A DNA stretch of 64,000 bases from Bog-756 sp963704585 (lineage in GTDB: Bacteria > Actinomycetota > Acidimicrobiia > Acidimicrobiales > RAAP-2): contig OY969919.1 in assembly GCA_963704585.1 (NCBI GenBank), positions 372,001-436,000 of the forward strand, read 5' to 3'. The notes beneath the pieces are model-generated. The model was not told where the DNA came from, made no database searches, and worked only from the letters and a program-made list of their open reading frames with translations. A program made the position numbers and the translations under genes. Each line of letters opens with the position of its first letter. Position 1 is the stretch's first letter. Positions 43,620 through 51,383 of the stretch are shown here, piece by piece.

Positions 43620-44381
43620 ATGCCGGAGGAGGACATGCACCGGGGCGACGACGCCGCCGAGGATGTCCACGAGTGGGTGAGCTTCGACGACCCCGAGGAG
43701 GAGCGGACCTGGCTCTTCGACGTGACGTTCCTCGCCAGCTCGTGGACGTGCATCTTCGGAGCCGGCTGCCAGGGAGTGCTGACGGGACCCGCGCCCGAGC
43801 TCGTCCAGGGGTGCTGCTCGTACGGTGCCCACTTCACCGGAAAGAAGGACGCCAGGCGGGTCGAGCGTGCGGCGGCGGACCTCCCGCCCGACCTCTGGCA
43901 GTTCCACAAGAAGGGCCGAAAGGGCGTCGTGAAGAGGCTCCCCGACGGCGAGCTCGGCACGCGGCTGGCAGAGGGGGCGTGCATCTTCCTCAACCGTCCC
44001 GGCTTCGCGGCCGGCGCAGGCTGCGCGCTCCACCTCGCGGCGCAGCGGGAGGGGCGGAGCCACGTCGAGCTCAAGCCGGAGGTGTGCTGGCAGCTCCCGC
44101 TCCGCCGCGAGGACGAGACCCAGGCCGACGGGAGGGTCACGTCGGTGATCCGTCAGTGGGACCGCCGCCACTGGGGCGAGGGCGGTGAGGACTTCCACTG
44201 GTGGTGCACCGAGGACCCGGCGGCGTTCGTCGGGCACGAGCCGGTCTACGTGACGATGCGGGACGAGCTGCTCGAGATGGTCGGCCCCGTCGTCTACAAA
44301 CGGCTGGCTGCCTATCTGGACGAGCGCACCGCACCGCACGCCCGGGTCACGCTCCTCCCCCACCCGACCGTCCGACGCTGA
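43620..44381 (+). CDS. Conserved cysteine-rich protein, possibly metal or Fe-S binding
   Basis: 253 residues. An acidic N-terminus is followed by conserved-looking Cys clusters: SWTCIFGAGCQGV, LVQGCCSYGAHF, GACIFLNRPGFAAGAGCALH and LKPEVCWQLPL, then a His/Trp patch (RRHWGEGGEDFHWWC). The Cys spacing recalls YkgJ/DUF3109-type putative zinc or iron-sulfur proteins, but I cannot assign it firmly. The start is tightly divergent from nfuA, an Fe-S carrier, which fits an Fe-S client or helper role; this is inference. Confidence 0.75.
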   Translation: MPEEDMHRGDDAAEDVHEWVSFDDPEEERTWLFDVTFLASSWTCIFGAGCQGVLTGPAPELVQGCCSYGAHFTGKKDARRVERAAADLPPDLWQFHKKGRKGVVKRLPDGELGTRLAEGACIFLNRPGFAAGAGCALHLAAQREGRSHVELKPEVCWQLPLRREDETQADGRVTSVIRQWDRRHWGEGGEDFHWWCTEDPAAFVGHEPVYVTMRDELLEMVGPVVYKRLAAYLDERTAPHARVTLLPHPTVRR

Positions 44382-44393
44382 GGCGGACGCCTC
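44380..44393. terminator. Hairpin between convergent genes at 44.4 kb
   Basis: GAGGC / GCCTC stem with a GGAC loop (or six pairs with two loop bases). The first arm includes the GA of the plus-strand stop TGA (44379-44381). No U-tract. Confidence 0.35.
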
Positions 44394-44419
44394 CTCGACC
44401 CCGGGGCTGCGCCCGACGG

Positions 44420-44629
44420 CTACTCGGCCAGGGGGTCGTCCTCCGCCAGGGCGCCGTCCGCCGGCGCGTTGCCGAGGATCTCGTCGTAGTCGTCCTCGGT
44501 GGCGAGGCACCAGGAGGCGTGCCGATCGTCGGGTTCGGCTCCGCACTCGGGGCAGCGCCGGTTCGCCGTCGCGACGGACCGCTTCAGACTTCGCGCTTCT
44601 TCGAAGCGGCGATGGCGACCCTTCTTCAC
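44420..44629 (-). CDS. Small zinc-ribbon-like protein
   Basis: 69 residues, VSVKKGRHRRFEEARSLKRS at the start, then RRCPECGAEPDDRHASWC: a CxxC plus a distal His and Cys, like half a zinc ribbon. The C-terminal 25 residues are acidic. GTG at 44629 has AAGGAG eight bases upstream. Function unknown; basic N-terminus and acidic tail might suit RNA or ribosome contact. Confidence 0.65.
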   Translation of the reverse strand: MKKGRHRRFEEARSLKRSVATANRRCPECGAEPDDRHASWCLATEDDYDEILGNAPADGALAEDDPLAE

Positions 44630-44759
44630 GGAAACAACTCCTTGCCCCACCAGGGGTGCGAGGGCCCCCGAACCGGAACCGCCGGGGTCACCACCGAGCA
44701 CCAACGCCCTCCGAGTGTAGTGCGGGGCACCGCCAGTCGTGGCGCGAGGTGGGCGCCGC

Positions 44760-44765
44760 TACCAT
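44760..44765 (+). promoter_or_regulatory. Candidate leaderless -10 (TACCAT)
   Basis: TACCAT, seven bases, then GTG 44773. Confidence 0.4.
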
Positions 44766-44772
44766 CGGTCGC

Positions 44773-45009
44773 GTGGCCGATCCCTTCGACCCCGGGGCCA
44801 TGGTGCGACGCTTCCGAGCGAGGGCCGAAGCGGTCCGCACGCGCGGGATGCCGCCGGTCGAGGGCCCCGAGCGGCAGCGCTTCCGCGAGCAGGCCCAGGT
44901 CGACTTCATGGACTTCGCCATGGTCGGCGACGCGGAGGCGAGCCTCGAGGACGGGATCCTGACCCTCCGCATCGACCTGCGGCCACCTGGCGACGCCGAC
45001 CGATCCTGA
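44773..45009 (+). CDS. Small protein of unknown function
   Basis: 78 residues: VADPFDPGAMVRRFRARAEA, then FREQAQVDFMDFAMVGDAEA and a short strand-like LEDGILTLRIDL. No known motif. Coding is supported by the leaderless promoter pattern directly before the GTG and by the hairpin after the stop. Confidence is moderate because of the small size. Confidence 0.55.
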   Translation: MADPFDPGAMVRRFRARAEAVRTRGMPPVEGPERQRFREQAQVDFMDFAMVGDAEASLEDGILTLRIDLRPPGDADRS

Positions 45010-45065
45010 CGCGGGAGTTGCGCGGACCGCCGCGGCACCCCCCTCCTTCTCCCTCCCTGGTGCGC

Positions 45066-45082
45066 CGGCGGCTCAGCCGCCG
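45066..45082. terminator. Hairpin with the flavin reductase stop codon in its loop
   Basis: Perfect CGGCGGC / GCCGCCG stem; the three loop bases are the TGA stop of the minus-strand gene. It lies in the convergent gap after the 78-residue protein gene. Confidence 0.45.
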
Positions 45083-45654
45083 TAGTGCATGGTGGTGTCC
45101 GCCATCGTGAGCGCGACCTCGTCGGCGGCCGGCGCAACCTCACCGACGTCGACCACCTCGCCCACCACGAGCCGGTGGCTCCCCTCGGCACCGTCCGGCC
45201 GCGACCACCGCTCGACGGTACGGACCTCGAAGGCGAGCCACGCCTGTGCGACCGCGAGGACCGGCAGACCGCCGGCGACCTCAATGACGGGCTGGCCCTG
45301 CAGCGCGATCGCACCGCCGTCCGGTCCGAGCTCGACGTCGCGCACCGGCTTCACGAATTTTCGGATCACCACCCGCTCGGCGCGTGGCAGGACGCTGAGG
45401 GCGAAGGACCCCGACGCCGCCACGAGCCCGAGCGTCACCGACGTCGACTCGAGCGCGACGGCGACGAGCTTGGGCGCCGTGGCGACCTGCATGGCCCAGT
45501 TGCACGCCATGAGGTTGCGGCGCTCGCCCGACCGGCTCCCCACGACGAAGAGCCCGGTCGGCATCGACCAGAGCACCCGTCGGCGCAGGCGGTCGTAGGC
45601 TTCGGCATCGCTCCCGGCGGGGAACGGGCCGACAGGGCCTTCAGCGACGGGCAC
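45073..45654 (-). CDS. Flavin reductase-like FMN-binding protein
   Basis: 193 residues of the split-barrel flavin reductase family: YDRLRRRVLWSMPTGLFVVG, NLMACNWAMQVATAPKLVAV, LESTSVTLGLVAASGSFALS and the C-terminal VGEVVDVGEVAP. It could supply reduced FMN to an oxygenase or act alone; no partner is adjacent. GTG start at 45654. Confidence 0.82.
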   Translation of the reverse strand: MPVAEGPVGPFPAGSDAEAYDRLRRRVLWSMPTGLFVVGSRSGERRNLMACNWAMQVATAPKLVAVALESTSVTLGLVAASGSFALSVLPRAERVVIRKFVKPVRDVELGPDGGAIALQGQPVIEVAGGLPVLAVAQAWLAFEVRTVERWSRPDGAEGSHRLVVGEVVDVGEVAPAADEVALTMADTTMHYGG

Positions 45655-45704
45655 GGTGCACCCCGCTCCGGCACACGCGCCCCGGCGCCGGGGCGTCCCC
45701 CGGC

Positions 45705-46262
45705 TCAGCCGGCAAAGGGATCACCGCCCGCGCCCGACGGTGCGGTCGTGGTGGTCGAGGGGACGTGGCCGGTGACCGAGACGATCCGCTGGACCGCTGC
45801 CGCGAGCAGGGGCGTGAGGTGGTCGCGCTCGGCAGCCGACCGGTCGAGCAGCGTGCGGTTGCCCGCGGCGCCGTTGTAGCAGTCGTCGCCGGCGGCGGCC
45901 GCGTCCTGGTAGGCGGAGTCGAGCTCCTGGGTCAGCTGCGCATCGGGGGTCGGCAGGTTGCCGATGGCCGTCTCGGCGTCGTTGGTGAGGAGGGCGCACA
46001 CGGTCCTGATGGCCGAGGGCGGGTTCCCCGTCGCGAGCGCATGGGCCACGTTCCCACTGTCCGCCTCGAGGGTCCCGATCGCCGCACCGCCGCCGCCACC
46101 AGTGACCCAGCTCGTGACCCGTGCCGAGGGGGGCCCGGTCTCGTCGGGCCCCGCGCAGCCGGCCAGCATGCACGCCGCCGCCACGACGCAGGCCACGGCC
46201 AGCGGACCGCCGATCAGCGTGCGCGGCGCACGACCTCCTCGGCCAGCGCGTCGCGGCCTCAG
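45705..46262 (-). CDS. Lipoprotein of unknown function, possible CTG start
   Basis: A lipoprotein signal is clear: an Arg-rich n-region, a hydrophobic LIGGPLAVACVVAAACMLAG and the lipobox LAGC. The mature domain (about 150 residues) is Ala/Asp rich with two further Cys and ends in a Thr/Pro/Gly tail. Starting at CTG 46262, which overlaps the DUF3151 stop as CTGA, gives a well-proportioned signal peptide (185 residues). A GTG at 46292, overlapping the upstream gene by 34 bases, is the alternative. Repeated Ala/Asp helices suggest a helical bundle. Confidence 0.65.
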   Translation of the reverse strand: MRPRRAGRGGRAPRTLIGGPLAVACVVAAACMLAGCAGPDETGPPSARVTSWVTGGGGGAAIGTLEADSGNVAHALATGNPPSAIRTVCALLTNDAETAIGNLPTPDAQLTQELDSAYQDAAAAGDDCYNGAAGNRTLLDRSAAERDHLTPLLAAAVQRIVSVTGHVPSTTTTAPSGAGGDPFAG

Positions 46263-46732
46263 CGCGGTGGACCGGACCGGTCCGGACGCCACGTCGGATC
46301 GAGCTGCCGGAGGAAGTGCGCGCACCGCTCCTCCTCGTCCGTCTCACCGATCGCGCCTGCGGTCGAGCGGAGCCCGTCGAGACAGGTGAGGAAGCCGCCG
46401 TTCGCTTGGTGCTCCCATCGGACGAGCCCCGAGCCCTTCCAGCCGGCGGCGCGCAGGGCGTCGAGCCCGCGGTGGTAGCCGACGCGGAAGCAGGCGTAGG
46501 CCTCGACGTCGTCGCGGGCGAGCCCTCCGAGGGCGGCCCAGGCCGCGAGCGAGCGCGGCGCCGCGCGCACGACGTCTGCGACCGCATCGCGCCGACGGTC
46601 GGCCGGCGCCCCGAGTGCGGCTGCGAGCCGCACCCGCACCGGTTCGGGGTCGTCGGGCAGCACGGTCTCGGGCAGGCCACCGGTCAGGCGGACCGGCGCG
46701 TGCTCGGAGCTCGCGGCATCCGGAGGCGGCAT
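46259..46732 (-). CDS. DUF3151 family protein
   Basis: 157 residues. The family core is clear: AAPRSLAAWAALGGLARDDV, VEAYACFRVGYHRGLDALRA, AGWKGSGLVRWEHQANGGFL and EEERCAHFLRQLDPTWRPD. Actinobacterial, role unknown. ATG at 46732 is seven bases after TACACT with no ribosome binding site. It is followed directly by the lipoprotein. Confidence 0.85.
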   Translation of the reverse strand: MPPPDAASSEHAPVRLTGGLPETVLPDDPEPVRVRLAAALGAPADRRRDAVADVVRAAPRSLAAWAALGGLARDDVEAYACFRVGYHRGLDALRAAGWKGSGLVRWEHQANGGFLTCLDGLRSTAGAIGETDEEERCAHFLRQLDPTWRPDRSGPPR

Positions 46733-46739
46733 GCCGCAG

Positions 46740-46745
46740 AGTGTA
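46740..46745 (-). promoter_or_regulatory. Candidate leaderless -10 (TACACT) for DUF3151 gene
   Basis: TACACT, seven bases, then ATG 46732. Confidence 0.45.
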
Positions 46746-46833
46746 CGACCGTCCCCGCTGCGACCGGCCCGCGGCGGGACGGCGGCGCACCTGGACGGGT
46801 CCGCACCCCGACCCGTACCCGGCTCGCTCGAGC

Positions 46834-48120
46834 TCAGTCGAAGCGGACCAGGTGGTAGTCCTTCTTGCCGCGACGGAGGACCAGGTAGCGGTCGGCGACG
46901 AGGTCGCCCGCGGCGAGGCGCCGGTCGACGTCGACCTCCCGGCGGTTGTTCACGTAGGCACCCCCCTGCTCGACCGTCCGGCGCGCCTGGCTCTTGGAGG
47001 CCACGACGCCGACCTCGGCGAGCAGGTCCACGATCGGGAGCCCGCCGTCCTCGAGGCGCGCCCGGGCGACGACCGTCGAGGGCGCGTCGGCGAAGACGTC
47101 GAGCAGTGAGCGCTCGTCGAGCGCGCCGAGGTCCTCGCCGAAGAGGGCGGCGGCGGCCTCCTCGGCGCGCCGGGTCTCGGCCTCGCCGTGGACCACGCCC
47201 GTGACCTGGCGCGCGAGCTCGCGCTGCGCTTCCCGCCGCTCGGGACGGTCGGCAGTGGCCCGGTCGAGCTCGAGGATCGCCTCGTGCGAGAGGAACGTGA
47301 AGTAGCGGAGGTACATGCCGACCACTTCGTCCTCGCTGTTGAGGAAGAACTGGTACAGACGGTACGGGCTGGTGCGAGCCGGGTCGAGCCAGACCGTCCC
47401 CGCCTCGGTCTTGCCGAACTTGGTCCCGTCCGCCTTCACGACGAGCGGGGTCGTGAGCCCCCAGGCCTCCCCTTGGCGCACCTTGCGGACGAGCTCGATG
47501 CCCATCGTGATGTTCCCCCACTGGTCGCTGCCGCCGATCTGCAGCCGGCAGCCGAACTCGTCGTACAGGTGGAGGAAGTCGTAGGCCTGCAGGAGCATGT
47601 AGCTGAACTCGGTATAGGAGATCCCCTGCCCGTCACGCTCGAGACGCGAGCGAACCGAGTCCTTGGCCACCATCTGGTTGACCGTGAAGTGCTTTCCCAC
47701 GTCGCGCAGGAACTCGAAGAGGCCCATCGGACCGAGCCATGCCGCGTTGTCGACGAGGAGCGCGGGCGTGACCCCGTTGCCGCCCTCGAAGTCGAGGAAG
47801 CTGCGGAGCTGCCCGTCGATGCCGGCGAGGTTGGCCGCGAGGTCCTCCGCCGACAGGAGGGACCGCTCCTCGGACTTGCCGCCCGGGTCGCCGACGAAGC
47901 CGGTGCCGCCGCCGGCCAGCGCGATCGGCCGGTGGCCGGCGAGCTGCAGGCGCCGGAGCGTGCAGAGCTGCAGGAGGTTGCCCACGTGGAGGCTGTCGGC
48001 GGTCGGGTCGAACCCCGAGTACACCGTGAGGCGCTCCGCGTCGAGCCGCCCGGCGAGTGCGTCATCGCTCAGCTGGTGGACGAGACCGCGGAACCGGAGA
48101 TCCTCCATGAGGTTCGCCAT
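46834..48120 (-). CDS. tyrS: TyrS, tyrosyl-tRNA synthetase
   Basis: Class I synthetase of 428 residues. HIGH-like motif ADSLHVGNLLQLCTLRRLQ, tyrosine site SYMLLQAYDFLHLYDEFGC, LQIGGSDQWGNITMGIELVR and KMSKS-like KADGTKFGKTEAG. The C-terminal S4 RNA-binding domain (SKSQARRTVEQGGAYVNNRR) is complete. ATG at 48120 chosen; an ATG four codons later is possible. Confidence 0.97.
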   Translation of the reverse strand: MANLMEDLRFRGLVHQLSDDALAGRLDAERLTVYSGFDPTADSLHVGNLLQLCTLRRLQLAGHRPIALAGGGTGFVGDPGGKSEERSLLSAEDLAANLAGIDGQLRSFLDFEGGNGVTPALLVDNAAWLGPMGLFEFLRDVGKHFTVNQMVAKDSVRSRLERDGQGISYTEFSYMLLQAYDFLHLYDEFGCRLQIGGSDQWGNITMGIELVRKVRQGEAWGLTTPLVVKADGTKFGKTEAGTVWLDPARTSPYRLYQFFLNSEDEVVGMYLRYFTFLSHEAILELDRATADRPERREAQRELARQVTGVVHGEAETRRAEEAAAALFGEDLGALDERSLLDVFADAPSTVVARARLEDGGLPIVDLLAEVGVVASKSQARRTVEQGGAYVNNRREVDVDRRLAAGDLVADRYLVLRRGKKDYHLVRFD

Positions 48121-48217
48121 GGCCTCAGCCTGCCACGCAGGCGGCGCGCGCCCGGCCGCTACGATCGGCGATCGGTTCCGGCGGACCGGCCCACCGTCCG
48201 AGCGCGAGAGAGGCGCC

Positions 48218-49564
48218 GTGCCCAACCCGTACCTCCACGGCAATTTCGCACCGGTCCAGGCGGAGCGGAGCGACGACCACGAGCTGCCCGTCACCGGCAT
48301 CCTCCCGCCCGACCTCGAGGGCAGGCTGCTGCGCAACGGTCCGAACCCCGTCGTCGTCCCCCCGGACGAGTCCGCCTACCACTGGTTCGCCGGTGACGGG
48401 ATGGTCCACGCGATCACCCTGGGCGACGGCAAGGCCCTCGGCTACCGGTGCCGCATGGTGCGGACCCGCGCGCTCGCGGCCAAGGCGGAGACGGAGCCGC
48501 CCTCCGGTCCGGTCGAGCCCCTCGACGGGCCGGCCAACACGCACGTGATCCGTCACGCGGGGCGCACGCTCGCCCTGGTCGAGTCCGGCTTCCCGCACCT
48601 GCTCTCGGACGACCTGTCGCGCGCAAAGGTCTACGATTTCGACGGCTCGCTCGGCTCGCCGATGACCGCCCACCCGAAGGTCGACCCCGACAGCGGTGAG
48701 CTGGTCTTCTTCGGCGCCGACGTCTTCGGCCCCCCCTACCTCCGCTATCACGTGGCGGACGCCAGCGGCCGGCTGGTCCGCACCGAGGAGATCGAGACGC
48801 CCCGCGCGACGATGGTGCACGACGTGGCGGTCACCGCGACCCGGGTGGCCTTCCTCGACCTGCCGGTCGTCTTCGACCTCGAGCTCGCGGCGCAGGGCCG
48901 GTCGCTGCCGTTCCGCTGGATGCCCGAGGCCGGCGCGAGGATCGGGGTGCTGGCCCGCGACGGCTCGGGCGCCGACGTCGTGTGGGTCGACGTCGAGCCC
49001 TGCTATGCGTTCCACGTGGTCAACGCCTTCGACGACGGGGACGAGGTCGTCGTCGACCTGCTCCGTTACGACCGCGCGTTCGACACCGGGCCCGGCGAGG
49101 CGATCTCCGGGTCACTGCCGGTGCTGACCCGCTGGAGCGTCGACCCGGTGGCACGGCGGGTCCGGGAGGAGCGGCTCGACGACCGACCGGTCGAGCTGCC
49201 GCGGATCGACGATGCGAGCGCCGGCCTGCCGTACCGCTACGCCTACTGCGCGGGTCTCGGCGACCTCGCGACGGAGCCTGCGTTCGGCGGCATCGTGAAG
49301 TACGACCTCGCGCGGGGCGAGTCCGTGTGCTGGGAGCCGGGTGCACGGCGTGCGGCCGGCGAACCCGTCTTCGTGCGCGCGGCCGGCGGGCGCACCGAGG
49401 ACGAGGGGTGGGTCCTCACCGTCGTCTACGACGCCGCCCGCGACGCGAGCGACCTCGTCGTCCTCGACGCGACCGCGATGGGCGGTCCACCGGTCGCCAC
49501 CGTGCACCTGCCGGTACGGGTGCCGTTCGGATTTCACGGATCGTGGGTGCCGGCCGGGGCCTGA
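48218..49564 (+). CDS. Carotenoid cleavage oxygenase (RPE65 family)
   Basis: 448 residues, seven-bladed propeller dioxygenase with non-heme iron. Four His ligands are visible in MTAHPKVDPDSGEL, TMVHDVAVTATR, YAFHVVNAFDDG and the C-terminal FGFHGSWVPAGA. N-terminal LRNGPNPVVVPPDESAYHWF AGDGMVH is typical (written in two parts). GTG at 48218 has AGAGAGG upstream; a TACGAT at 48159 may be the -10. Substrate (carotenoid, apocarotenoid or stilbene) cannot be told. Confidence 0.92.
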   Translation: MPNPYLHGNFAPVQAERSDDHELPVTGILPPDLEGRLLRNGPNPVVVPPDESAYHWFAGDGMVHAITLGDGKALGYRCRMVRTRALAAKAETEPPSGPVEPLDGPANTHVIRHAGRTLALVESGFPHLLSDDLSRAKVYDFDGSLGSPMTAHPKVDPDSGELVFFGADVFGPPYLRYHVADASGRLVRTEEIETPRATMVHDVAVTATRVAFLDLPVVFDLELAAQGRSLPFRWMPEAGARIGVLARDGSGADVVWVDVEPCYAFHVVNAFDDGDEVVVDLLRYDRAFDTGPGEAISGSLPVLTRWSVDPVARRVREERLDDRPVELPRIDDASAGLPYRYAYCAGLGDLATEPAFGGIVKYDLARGESVCWEPGARRAAGEPVFVRAAGGRTEDEGWVLTVVYDAARDASDLVVLDATAMGGPPVATVHLPVRVPFGFHGSWVPAGA

Positions 49565-49580
49565 GCCCCCGGCTCAGGCC
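49558..49580. terminator. Perfect bidirectional hairpin containing both stop codons
   Basis: GGCCTGAGCC-CCC-GGCTCAGGCC, ten perfect pairs. The left arm contains the TGA of the carotenoid oxygenase gene (49562-49564). The right arm contains the TGA of menD on the other strand (49574-49576). Likely a shared, symmetric terminator. Confidence 0.7.
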
Positions 49581-51372
49581 AGCGCGCCCGGCGACGCACC
49601 GGCCGTGGCGTCGACCGCGGTCGCGATCGCAACCTGGAGCTCGCGGTGGATCGCGACGTTGGCACCGCGGTCGGGCACGCGGACCCGGATCACCGCCGGT
49701 GTCTCGCTCCCGATCCGCCGGGCGAGCGACCCGACGAGTGCGTCGCGCCCGTCCGACGCCTCGAGGTCGTCGACGGCCCAACCGAGCCCCGCGGCGGCCG
49801 CGGCGACGTCGGGGGCCTGCGGCGTCCCGAAGAGGAGGTCGAACGTCTCGCCGTCGAAGGCGTCCGCCTGCTCGAGGAAGGAGAAGATCCCGCCGCCTCC
49901 GTTGTCGACCACCACAACGGTCAGGGCGATCGGCGACCTCGCGGCCGCCACCAGCGCACCGAGATCGTGCAGGAACGCGAGATCGCCGACGAGCGCGACC
50001 ACCGGGCCGTCGCAGGCGATCGCGACCCCGAGGGCGGTCGAGACGACGCCGTCGATGCCGTTCGCCCCTCGGTTGGCGAGGACCCGGGGAGGGTCCGGAC
50101 GGGGCGCGGCGAAGGCCTCGACGTCGCGCACCGGCATCGAGGACGACACCACGAGGGTCGCGCCGGCCGGCAGGACGGCATGCACGGTTCGGGCGACGGT
50201 CGGTTCGTCGAGGGACCGTCCGTCCATCGCCGCGGCCAGGGCGGTCCTCGCCGCGGCCTCGGCGCCGACCCACGCATCCCACCAGCTTCCCGCCGTACCG
50301 TGGTCGCACGGATGGTCGACCCAGGCGCGACACGCGGCCGAGGGGTCGGCGCGCACGACCGCCGACGCAAGGCGGTCCGGATCGGGCCACCGCCCGAACG
50401 GATCGACCACCACCAGCTCGGCGCCGCTCCTTGCGGCGTCGGCGACGAATCCGGACACCACCTTCGATGCCCAGCGGGCGCCGAGCTGCACCACGATCTC
50501 CGGGCGGTGGGATGCCGCGAAGCGGTCCGACCGCAGGACTCCGTCCGCGAGCGCGACGATCCCGTCGGCCTCGGCGTGCACGCCCGAGCGCGGATCCGCG
50601 AGCACTGGCCAGCCCATCGCGGCGCCGAGCGCTCGCACCGCCTCGGGCTCCCCGCAGCCGGCTCCCGCCACGACGAGACCGCGCCGGCCGCCGGGATCGG
50701 CCGCAAGGGGCCAATCGACGGGCGCGTCCCGCGGGCCGGTCGGGACCACGTGCCACGGCCGCCCGTCCGGCCGCCCCACGGCGGCGCCGCCGGCGCGGGC
50801 GGCGTCCCCCACCAGGGGCTCACGGAACGGCAGATTGCAGTGGACCGGCCCCGGTCCGAGCGGGCCGGCGACGGCCTCGGCGAGACAGCGTGCGGCGAGC
50901 GACCGCCAGGTGGCGCTCGTGGCGCCGTCCGCGACACCCGGGTCCACGAACCAACGGACCGCGCGTCCGAAGAGATGGACCTGGTCGACAGTCTGCGGCG
51001 CGCCCACCCCCCGGAGCTCCGGCGGCCGGTCGGCGGTCACGACCAGGAGGGGCACGCCCGCCAGATCGGCCTCGACCACCGCTGCGTGGGCCTCGGCCCC
51101 CGCGGTGCCGCTCGTGGTGAGGAGCACGGCGGGCATGCCGGTGGCCAGGCCGATCCCGAGCGCGAGGAAGGACGCCGACCGCTCGTCGAGGCGCACCACG
51201 AGGGAGACCTCCGGGTGGGCGCCGAGCGCGGCCGCGAGGGGGTCGAGCGCGATCCCGGGCAGACCACGGCGTGGCGCACGCCACCGCGCACCCACTCGTC
51301 CACCATCGTCGCGGCGAACGCCGCCTGCAGGTCGCCGGCCGCCGTCCGCTCGCCGGGGGTCGGTACGCTCAC
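49574..51372 (-). CDS. menD: MenD, SEPHCHC synthase (thiamine diphosphate enzyme), frameshifted
   Basis: Menaquinone step joining isochorismate and 2-oxoglutarate. N-terminus AAGDLQAAFAATMVDEWVRG and HAVVCPGSRSTP is in one frame. The rest (LGAHPEVSLVVRLDERSASF; RGANGIDGVVSTALGVAIAC; VGDLAFLHDLGALVAAARSP; VVVDNGGGGIFSFLEQADAF) is in another. The switch is at a run of five C on the minus strand (51238-51242); a sixth C restores CPGSRSTPLAAALGAHPEV and a 599-residue protein. GTG at 51372, divergent from menH by 11 bases. Confidence 0.93.
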
Positions 51373-51383
51373 GGCCGAGCCCC

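Noticed and set aside
45705..46732. tRNA or small RNA in the gaps around 44.6-46.8 kb
   Set aside because: No cloverleaf, CCA end or T-loop GTTCGAATC-like motif could be found; gaps are short and explained by promoters or hairpins.
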